From: Spisula solida
Lineage: Eukaryota; Mollusca; Bivalvia; Venerida; Mactridae
Direction: 5' to 3'
Assembly: GCA_947247005.1 (NCBI GenBank)
Contig: OX365948.1
Location: 34,724,601 to 34,788,600 of the forward strand
DNA length: 64,000 bases
In this document: positions 1 to 10,700 of the stretch, one piece after another
Position numbering within the stretch: the first letter of the stretch is position 1
How the letters are laid out: the number at the start of each line of letters is the position of its first letter
Program-made: the position numbers and the translations under genes
The notes under the pieces: generated by a model
Database searches by the model: none
What the model saw: the letters and a program-made list of their open reading frames with translations, nothing else
Told to the model about the DNA's origin: nothing

Positions 1-1390
1 GTAGAATAATTTGCATTATTAAGCTTTTATACGAAAAACATAATGACAAGTTGTACATATTTATTATAACGATTAACTTTCCTACCGTTCGCATACACTT
101 CATTCCGAAATATTTGCTCAGGTTACATAAAATCATTGAACATCGTTCGACATTTTGTGAGAAAAATGTACACGGGCTACTTAAACATCATTTACATTGT
201 GATTGGGCAGGTTTTTGTTCAATAATTGTACATATTATAACAGATTTAACATTAACATATAATTTGCATGCTTTCAAATATTTTCAAACTGTGTTTTTAT
301 TGCGATAGAGGTAAAAAACAGACAGGTTATGCGGTGCCGCTACTGTACTCATTATTGCATTGATTATGTATGTTTATTGCGATTATCAAAGTTTAATGTG
401 TACAACTTATTGTAATTTTTTATTGCGATTTGAGCCAAACTTTCAGGTACAACGGACGAAGTCCAGTGCTTATACTGCACATTTTCAACAGAAAACTTCG
501 GTACCTCCATTATACATTACACTGATGACCATGAAGACCTAAATTCGGAAATCAAAATTTTGTATCACAATTCTGAAACAAAAGGTGTACTATGGTTAGT
601 GTCTCTAGAAAACGACAGAACCTGACATAAACATAACATTCTCGCTTACATGACTGTTTTTCGACTATCTTTCTTTTCAAATGATTGTCTTAATTTCACC
701 AATAGAAGTATAGAGTCTAGGCCACCAAACCATCTTAAGCAATGGATGAATTTAAAAGAATAATTTAGAAAGAAAACAATAAAAAGCAGCTGTCTGTTTA
801 TTTGGTACATGTAAAAAGCTATGGTTTGTGTTGAAGTTTCATCGCCTAGCAACTGGTAACCAAAGCAACTGTAGCTCTCGTAGTATTAGACTAGATAATT
901 TACGAAATGCACTGAAGAGTCCTAAGAAAAAATGCAAATCACTGCATTTCAATCACAATAATGAATACATCTCTATCACAATAAACATACAAATCATTTA
1001 TCAAAATTATTAGTAAAGCGTACAGTAATAGCTGTATCACTTTTGACCTTTTTTGCAGTAAAAACACAATTTGAAAATATTTGAAAACATGCAAATTATA
1101 AGTTAATGTTATATCTGTTAATATGTTAATATGTACAATTTATATTGAACTGAAACCTGCCTGATCACGATGTAAATGATGTTTAAAAGTAGTCTGTGTA
1201 CATTTTTCTCACAAAAGTCAACATCCTAGATTGACGTACACTCGTTTGTACGCTGAGTAATTGGAAAGAAAAAATAACAAATCTCATATAATGGTATATT
1301 TTATTTCTATGCTATGATCAGAAGTCTTCTACCGGTACTTTGTTCTTGTCTCAATTGTATAACTTTTTTCAATATGCTGAATATTAGATA
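1..1390. other. AT-rich region, no gene seen
   Basis: I see no splice-bounded coding exon or recognisable protein on either strand. Open frames are short and low in complexity. The stretch may be intergenic or part of an intron of a gene starting outside the window. Confidence 0.5.
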
Positions 1391-1792
1391 TCAGTGTAGC
1401 AATACCACGTGAAAAATTTTGTAAACATTTGAAAATAAAATAGCCATAAGTATTTTATTTCTTCATCGATTTCTATAAAATATGCGCCACGCTAAGGGGG
1501 AAATTATTTGCTTTCCATGAAATATAAAATCTATTTCAGCAGTTTTACCGATTTTTCAATTACCCTGTGAAACCTACACGTTCCACGGTTTCACAGGGTA
1601 ATTGACAAAACGGCACATCCGCTGAAAAAGATTTTATAATTCATGGAAAGCAAATAATGTTCCCCTTAGCGTGGCGTAGATTTCATAGAAATCGATGTAG
1701 AAAAAAAATACTTATGGCTACATTTGTGTTCCAATGTTTACAAATTTCTACTTAGAACTGTAGTCAAAAACCACGAGGTATTGCTACACTGA
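1391..1792. repeat. 402-bp palindromic foldback/MITE-like element
   Basis: The two halves are inverted copies. The left end reads TCAGTGTAGCAATACC and the right end GGTATTGCTACACTGA. Inner landmarks mirror each other: 'gccataagtatttt' against 'aaatacttatggc', 'ttgctttccatgaa' against 'ttcatggaaagcaa', and 'aattaccctgtgaaac' against 'gtttcacagggtaatt' at the centre. No coding capacity. The structure fits a non-autonomous DNA element or a foldback inverted duplication. Confidence 0.85.
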
Positions 1793-1949
1793 ATATACTC
1801 CATACACAAGGCATACTCAATTTATATGTAAAAGTGTCTTATTTAAGGAGTAGGTGACAACTAAATTAGAACAAGCAATGTTATATACCAAAATGTTCGC
1901 CTATGTCTGTACTATAAATTATTGGAAAGTGTATAGATGACATGGACTT

Positions 1950-2098
1950 CATGTGATATTCTAAATATTATCTGTGTTCTGTTGCACAATGATAAGTGAT
2001 ACCTTCCATAAAATCATGTGATATTCTAAATATTATCTGTGTTCTGTTGCATAATGATAAGTGATACGTTCCCTAAACTCATGTGGTATTCTAAATTT
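1950..2098. repeat. Short tandem duplication, ~65-bp unit
   Basis: The block beginning 'catgtgatattctaaatatt' and ending near 'gataagtgatac' occurs at about 1950 and again at about 2015, with a third partial start at 2078. The copies differ by only a few bases, so the duplication is probably recent. Confidence 0.8.
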
Positions 2099-2565
2099 TT
2101 ACCTAATGTACTGATTGGATAAAGTAGTGCTCTAGTATTTAAGTTGAAGTTACTTAAGTATAATGTGCGATCTGTCCTGTCAATAAATACACCTGTTCAG
2201 TGTATTCCAATATTCAGCTAGAGCTCAACCATTACTTAAAGATCTTCCGTATATAAGAGTTATCTGTTAACTATTGATCTGTACATGGCTTGCTGCAAAT
2301 TTAGACAATTTATATAAATGTATAAAACTTATGTACGTGAACTTGAGTTACAAAAGAAAATTTGTAAAGGAGACATAATTACAGTCACTAAAACAGGTTC
2401 AACCAAGGTAAATGATTTATTGTTTTGTGCTTTACCAGTTAGTCTTATTCATAAATAATAATTGACATGACCTGTGCTCTCGAAAACACTATTTTGATAT
2501 TTGTTTATGTTTATTTTTTAAATTAAAACTGTTTAAAATATGATGGCATTGTTGCATGGATTCTT

Positions 2566-2705
2566 TAAAGCATACATGTAGATATAAAATTTTGATTCTG
2601 TACACGTTAAAGCATACATGTAGATATAAAGTTTGATTCTGAACACGTTAAAGCATACATGTAGATACAAAGTTTGATTCTGAACATGTTAAACTTAAAG
2701 CATAC
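2566..2705. repeat. ~42-bp tandem repeat, 3+ copies
   Basis: The unit starts 'aaagcatacatgtagata' and continues with 'tttgattctg' and 'acacgtta'. Copies begin near 2567, 2609 and 2650, and a degenerate start follows near 2696. Confidence 0.8.
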
Positions 2706-2715
2706 ATATTCTTTA

Positions 2716-3020
2716 GAAGATCTTGCATGAGTGCTAATTACACACAAGTTAGCACAAATGTAAGATTCTATTTATCACATATTAAACCTAAAACAACGCT
2801 CACCATCATTTAAAATGTTGATGTATGCTGCATAGGTTTCAACAAAATGAAGTGGTACAATGAGCTCAATGTCTTGAGGAAGTTGGTATTATCATGAAGT
2901 CATCGGCCGATTTATAAGGCATAGATTGGCTAACACCACATCAGGCTAATTTAAATATTTATTGCACACTCTGGGAGTGACAAAGATATTTCTGGCACAG
3001 GATTAAAGCACTGATAGGTT
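2716..3020. repeat. Dispersed repeat, partner at ~37296-37640
   Basis: Landmarks shared in order with 37296-37640 are 'gatcttgcatg', 'gatgctgcataggt' (here 'tatgctgcataggt'), 'tggtattat', and 'attgcacactc'. The two copies are diverged but collinear, so this is an interspersed element. No protein is encoded. Confidence 0.65.
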
Positions 3021-3253
3021 ATATGATAAATTACAAGATAAAAAGTTTGATGCTGGACACGTTAAAACATGCAGTACAAGTAACTATGTATAAACTGATG
3101 CTTTATGCTTAAACTTGGAGAACATCACTAATCTATGAGAATAATGTGCATTTCATCAATCTTAAACTGTACATAGTGGTTGTCTTGACATTATTTGCTT
3201 TCAATGTTTTAATTATAAAGGCATGCAGTGATAATGTTAGTTGTTTGCTAATA

Positions 3254-4009
3254 CAAGTATATATAGTCCAGTCAGGGTAAAAATCCAGTGACGCAGCGGT
3301 CGAGTCCACTATAACGGTGTTAACCAATTATAAAGGCTTATACTGTACTAACAACTATAATTTAAATGCTAAAATGACATACTTGTTTCGCTCTACCTGT
3401 TTAGACAATGGCTATTATCTTTTGTGTACACATAAACTGCAACGTCACTGTCACAATATCCTAACTGGACTGTACATTGCTAGTACAAACAAAATGTATA
3501 TTGATTATTCATCTCATTTATTTGCATTCATGTTCAACAGTTCATCGTTAACTAGTTATTTAATTCTATACCAGCATAATAAAATAATAATATTGATTTT
3601 CCATAGATGACTGTATGAGATAATTATGCAGTTTGTATTGTTCACATATGTGGTGTCTATTCATTTCAGTTTGTGTGAACAAATTAACATGATCCTCAAT
3701 CTTTATGCATGAATTTATATTACAAGCTTCTTGAGAAAGTACTGCTATGTCTGTGATTTAAATCAGTGTTTATAACTTTATATTACAGTCACTACATGTA
3801 TAGTCTAGTCAGGGAAAGAATACAGTGACGCAGCGTCCGGGTCCACTATTACGATGTAAAACCAATTATAAAGGCTTAAACAGACAGCCATAATTTCAAT
3901 GCTGAACTTACAAACTATATTCGCACTACCTATCCAGACAATGGTTGTAATCTTCTGTGTACACAAACAGCTACGTCACTGTCACCAGATCCTAACTGGA
4001 TTATACACC
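3254..4009. repeat. Pair of ~220-bp direct repeats
   Basis: Copy 1 spans about 3254-3479 and copy 2 about 3793-4009. Both contain 'cagtgacgcagcg', 'accaattataaaggctta', 'tgtgtacaca', 'cgtcactgtcac' and 'tcctaactgga' in the same order. The intervening 310 bp is unrelated and shows no gene. Confidence 0.8.
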
Positions 4010-4019
4010 TCTAACTAGG

Positions 4020-4719
4020 GCTTGGTACCGGTTTACGATATAAATCAAATACCGGTATTTCACTTTCGATAGGTATATTGTATTGAACGTGTCTGTATCG
4101 GTCAAAAAATTGTTCAACAAAAATACACACTTAAATCAATAAAATACCCATTTTCAGTCAAGTTTTTTCATCGTCTATTTGTTTCGTCACAAAATGGTCA
4201 GGTGGTCAAAGTAATTATGTCCGAGTGAATCTAATTTCAAACAAGAATTTGCTCTGTAAACCACTCATGCAATTTAAACACATGTTAATAGATTGTATAT
4301 CACATCTCCTGTCTGACTTGATTGTGTTCTGCAAGTTAAATACTTGTTTTAAGCCTGCAAGTGCATATGTACAGTATTTAGATGTTATGTTGTCAAAAGA
4401 ATATATCATATGATATATCGAGTATCGATCATTGAGTATCGACCATTTTGTATCGATACAAATATCAGATCGATCATTCTAACTGAAACGCAGCCCTGCA
4501 TCTTACATAGTTGTAATACTCTATGTTTATGAAAACAAAGACCAAAGGTAAATCAAAGACAATAAATCAACAGTAACTGGTAAATTATGCTAATGGAAGG
4601 TTCATGGGCCAAGTTGAAATTGTTTGCTCTATAACACAGTGAACCTGACAAAAATCAGTCTGTAGTAAATAACTTTTAAAGATATAATGTTTCATGATTG
4701 TATTTCCCTTATTTTTTAG
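4020..4719. other. Repeat-like intergenic or 5' intronic DNA
   Basis: Short runs around 'gataccgg' and 'gtatcgat' motifs (4030-4110 and 4410-4470) look like the ends of an old mobile element. The final part is a pyrimidine-rich tract leading to the splice acceptor of the peroxiredoxin exon at 4720. No coding exon is seen. Confidence 0.4.
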
Positions 4720-4743
4720 GAATCTACCTGTACAGCTACCAAC

Positions 4744-7700
4744 ATGTCTCTAGGTCAACTCAAACTTGCCAAACCAGCCCCAGAATGGTCGGGCACAGCT
4801 GTGGTTAATGGAGAGTTTAAAGAAATCTCATCTGCCAGTTATAGAGGGAAATATCTCGTCTTCTTTTTTTATCCAGCTGATTTGTAAGTGCTTTTGTTCA
4901 TTTCAAAATTACCTTATCCTTGTTAGTCCCCTACCGGTTTTTGACTATATACTGGAGTCACCATGTTTGTTGGTTGGTCTGTCGGTCTGTTAGCAAAATC
5001 ATGTCCACTCTGTAACTTGGTTGTTTTTTACTGGATTTTAAAATTGCTTGGTACAAATGTTCACCACATTAAGACAGTGTGTCATGCGCAAGACCCAGGT
5101 CCCTAGTTCAAAGGTCAAGGTCACACTTAAAAGTCAAAGGTTATATAGTCAGGAAGTGCTGCAGGGTAAGGTTCGTCACTCCAATGATAGCCTCTAGCTG
5201 TCTGAGTAGGTGTTTTGGTCAATCAGAGGGACCACTGTACCACCCAAACTTGTTCAATTGTTAAGCAAGTCATTACAACTTTAAATTTTAATTCCTTCTG
5301 ACGATTGCCTATAATGTGACTATAAACCAGTACTAGCAAATATTACAGGCATTCAAGTGCAGTGTGCAGGTTCAACTAATTAGGCCCAGGAAAAGTAATT
5401 ACTCCACCTTTAACAGACTGTGGATTACTTGTACTTATGTCTTGATTAGAACTATAAGAACCATTGGGGGTAAATTAATTGTATTGGGGGATTACTCTGG
5501 CACTGAATGATAGTTATACACGATAAACTTCGTTTTTATGCCCCCGTATCGATAGGCATATAGTGATTCACCTGTCCGTCCGTCCGTCCGTCCGTCCGTC
5601 CTGGTTAACCCAAATTGACCGTTTCTTCTAGCATCATTATGGCTTGCTACAAAGCTTCCAAACTTGCATGGATGTTGTATATGAACACTCTCCACACACC
5701 TGTATCACCCGACCCCATTTTGACCTTCACCGTGACCTAATTTTGGACTTAGACTTATTTATGGACAAGGCTTCCACAGGGGGCATAAGCGTTTATTGAA
5801 CGCAGTCTTGTTCTTCTGATAATGATGCTTCTAAATTTTCATCTACTCGTCAGGTTAGGCTTAAATAGAAATATTGGTAATTTCTATACGGCCTTTGAAA
5901 ACAGGAAGTATTATGCAGAAGTGTCAATATTCCTGATTAATCCGAAACTCCGGATTTATCTATCCTGAAAGAGCTATAATTTTTTACCAAAATGAAAGTA
6001 ATTTGGTGAAAATATCTCAAGAAATGGCCAAGTTATTGTCAATTTAATCTGGTCTGAAGGATTTTATTCAATAAAAATATGGAAACAATGTGATTGAAGG
6101 TCTCTTGTTCGGAAAAATAGTCGGTTGCATAAGATTTTCAGGATTTTGAATTTGGCTCTGTTGACACCCCTGATTATGGGAACACACGTGGCGGACGTGC
6201 GGGTGGGCGGCGGTGTCCAGTAATTTGTCTGTACTCTAACCCAAACGGTTTTCATCTTATCGTCTTCAAACTTGGTGACAATGTTTTTCAGCATAATATC
6301 TAGGCCAAGTTAATTACAAAAAAATGTGAAATTGACCTTGTCTGTCCTCTATATCAAAGAATATCTTCAAACTTGGTGACAATGTTTATGGGCATAATAT
6401 CTAGGCCCAATTGGCCTTGGTCCTCTTGTGTTATGGTCCTTTAATTAAAAAAATGTGAAATTGTCCTTGTCTGTAGTGACTCTTATTCAAACAGGTTTCA
6501 TATGATCATCTTCAAACTTGTTGACATTGTTTATGGGCATATCTAGACCAAGGTAAATTATAGGCCAAATCGTTCCAAATCTTCTTGGGTTATGGCCCTT
6601 TGATAACCATAAAATGTTAAAAAGGCCAAGTTGGATATTTTTTCATTTACCATGTCCCCAAACAGACATATTTTGCATCATGGACATATTTTGTAACATT
6701 TTGGCTCTTGTTAATGATTCGCATGTAAGACATGTTCAAAATGTTCACAATTTGTTTTATTTTTCAGTACATTTATCTGTCCTACTGAGATAATCTCCTT
6801 CAGTGATCGGGTGGAAGAATTCAGAAAAATCAATTGTGAAGTTGTTGGATGTTCTACTGATAGTCATTTTACACATCTTGCATGGTGGGTATTAATAATA
6901 ATAATAATAATAACGACTTTATTTATAGTGGATGACATATTTGGTTCTAGACCAATTTTCAATATGGTCCACATATTGTACTGATAAGTCATTTTACATA
7001 TCTTGCATGGTGGGTATCGTACTGATAGTCATTTTACACATCTTGCATGTAGCATATTCATTGAATCTGCAGGGGTTACGTGTGAGTCTCAAGGATTATC
7101 TTGGTATTATCTGACAGTTTGTAATCACCCTATGTCTGTTGTATGTCCTCAATAATTACACCTGCCAAAACAGGGAATCCAATCCAGCACACTGGACCAT
7201 AGCTGTAGCTCTTTTTAGCTTTAAATTTTGCATTTGCCCTGTAGAAATCACCCCTGTTCTTCCATTCATCCAACCACGTTTTTCAGTCCGGTATTTAACA
7301 TTCATATGTCTGCCTGGCTGAAATTTACTGTGAATTAAATTAACTTACCACAAATTGCTTTCAAAGGTGTTGCAGGGCTCTCGCTACACTTTTGGGACTG
7401 GGGCCAGGGGCCCTCAGCTAGGGGAATTTCGTGTTGTCTTGAAGAAAAAGGGGAATTTTGTCTTTTATAAATATCAATACTATCATAAATGTAATACAAA
7501 TTCAATGAACAAAAAGCCAATTTCAAGCTATAACAATAGATATAGCAATGGCTTTTTTTTTTGGAGGGGATTTTTTTTCAGAAAATAGGGGGAAAATGTA
7601 TATTCATTTAGGGGGGGAATGGGGCCGATATTCGGCCCCAAAAATGGTCAAATGGGAGCCCTGTGTTGTAACACATAATGAACTGTGCAGCTGTATAATG

Positions 7701-10700
7701 TGACTGCAGTGATTGTGAAAGCTTTTGGTCATAGACTTTACAACATGGTTATTTCAATATAATGTGTATCCAATGATGGTTTAGGGATGATGATAAATAA
7801 ATGAAACCATGGAATGTTTTTCTTACAGGATAAATACTCCCAGAAAGCAAGGTGGTCTTGGCAACATGAATATTCCTTTATTGTCTGACAAAACTTACGA
7901 TATTGCCAAAGCTTATGGTGTTTTTAAAGAAGATGAAGCAGTGACATTCAGGTAAATATAAAAATTTCAAATGTCTGGAGCTTTTAAATAATACGCTATA
8001 GAATCTGGAAATAAGCACATAGTTGCATCTGATAATGTAGAATCTGGAAAATTAGCACATATTTGAAAATTAGCTATATTCTACATTATAATATTCAAAT
8101 ATGTGCTAATTTTCTAGATTCTACAGCATATTTACACCTGAAACATGTATGTTGTGGTGGAAATAAGGCATTTATGTAGTAGTAGTAGTATCAACAAGGG
8201 TTCTTATTTCTTATGTACCTAGCAATGTATTGACACGAAAACATGCCAATTTGTGCAGTGGAATGCAACGCGACTGATTGCATTTTCCGTATCATACATG
8301 TCAGGTTTACGAATCCTTATTATGCATGTCTGATGAGTTATATGCCGAACATATGCCAACGTCAATGACAGAGTGAGCTTTTGTGATCACTCTTCACCCG
8401 TCCGTCCGTCAACAATTTGCTTGTGTAGACACTAGAGGTCGCAATTTTGGCCTAATCATTATGAAACTTGGTCACAATGATCATGTCAACAAAATCTAGG
8501 TCAAGTTCGATATTGGGTCATCTGGGGTCAAAAACTAGGTCACAAGGTCAAATCATTGAAAAACCCTTGTGTAGTCACTAGAGGTCACAATTTTGACCTA
8601 ATCTTTATGAAACTTAGTAACAATGATCATTTCAACAAAATCTAGGTCAAGTTCGATATTGGGTCATCTGGGGTCAAAAACTAGGTCACAAGGTCAAATA
8701 ATAAAAAAAACATGTGCAGTCAATACAGGTCACAATTTTGACCTAATCTTTATGAAACTTGGTCACAATGAATATCTCAACAAAATCTAGGTCAAGTTTG
8801 ATATTGGGTCATCCGGGGTCAAAAACTAGGTCACAAGGTCAAATCATAGAAAAACCTTGTGCAATTTTGACCTATTCCGTATGCATTACACTGCCTGTCA
8901 GTTGGATAACCTATTTAACTGAAAAGTTGATATTTGAGGCTGTGTTAATAAATAGCTTTATCCAGTCACTTTCGGCTAGATAACACGGTGCCTAATAAAC
9001 TAAGCTCTATAAGGTTACCTGGTCATGTGACAAATGATATACGGTCACCTTACCATGTGATCTGACAGACTCCTTATATGAGAGTCGCCGGTTGAAATTC
9101 CGTTACCGAAGGTGAGGTTTTCCTATCCTAAATGAGCTGGCAGTTGATTAATTTCTACCACTTGCCTGCGTCTACACGACGTTTATCAAGATGTCCAACG
9201 TCGTTGTTTAACGTGACGTTGCGCACTAGTTATTGAAAGAGTAACAAGAGTCCAAGGTTTGATCCCCTTACTTAGCAGATTAAGTGACTGGATAAATAAA
9301 ATAATAGGTTATTGACATGGATGGAGTAAAAGTTTATCCGGCTCAGCTGCGGAAATTCCTCCGCCTTACCAGATAAACTTTTTCATCCACGGCACTAACC
9401 TATTATTCTCTATTTATTATATACCTAGCAATGTATTGTTCCAAATGCAGACGAAATCATACAGTGGAATACAACGTGACAGATCACATTTTCCGTATCA
9501 TACATATTTATTTTCTGAATCCTCTCATGATTTTGAAACAATGGGTGATGTATATATACATGTAGTGGACTGTTAATAATTGTCTAAAACTGCTGGCTTA
9601 CTGGGGTCACACTCTGCCAATGATTCTAATGCTGTATCTGATAATGGCTTATTTTTGTATAGGCAACTTTTATGAGCCGTACAACTTGGGAGAAGGATTT
9701 AGGGCTGCAATGGTCCTCAAGCTTATACTCCAAGTCAAGTTTGTTTGGTGTGGTACAGGTCACATTAGAAATAAGGTCACATTAGGATTTTATATTTCAT
9801 ATTACAAAAGTTGCCATTATGTGGCATTTTTGGGTAGAAACATTTGTCACATTGATCTCAAATTGATCTCAAATAATTTTGTTTTCATTTGAGATTTACA
9901 CCATGTTTTGAAAAACATTCCAGTCATGTATGGCGCATATTTGTCGAGTTGTTTTGGAATTGACTATCAAACAGTCAGTACTAGCTTGTTCTTTTCACAA
10001 GCAACCTCTCAACATGTGGATGATATGATCATAATCTACTGAGTCAGGGGAATCATGATCATAATCTACTGAGTCAGGGGAATCATGATCATAATCTGCT
10101 GAGTCAGGGGAATCATGATCATAATCTGCTGAGTCAGGGGAATCATGATCATAATCTGCTGAGTCAGGGGAATCATGATCATAATCTGCTGAGTCAGGGG
10201 AATCATGATCATAATCTGCTGGGTCAGGGGAATCATGATCATAATCTGCTGGGTCAGGGGAATCATGCTCATAATCTACTGAGTCAGGGGAATCATGATC
10301 ATAATCTGCTGAGTCAGGGGAATCATGATCATAATCTGCTGGGTCAGGGGAATCATGATCATAATCTGCTGAGTCAGGGGAATCATGATCATAATCTGCT
10401 GAGTCAGGGGAATCATGATCATAATCTGCTGAGTCAGGGGAATCATGATCATAATCTGCTGAGTCAGGGGAATCATGATCATAATCTGCTGAGTCAGGGG
10501 AATCATGATCATAATCTGCTGGGTCAGGGGAATCATGATCATAATCTGCTGGGCCAGGGGAATCATGCTCATAATCTACTGAGTCAGGGGAATCATGATC
10601 ATAATCTGCTGAGTCAGGGGAATCATGCTCATAATCTGCTGAGTCAGGGGAATCATGATCATAATCTGCTGAGTCAGGGGAATCATGATCATAATCTGCT

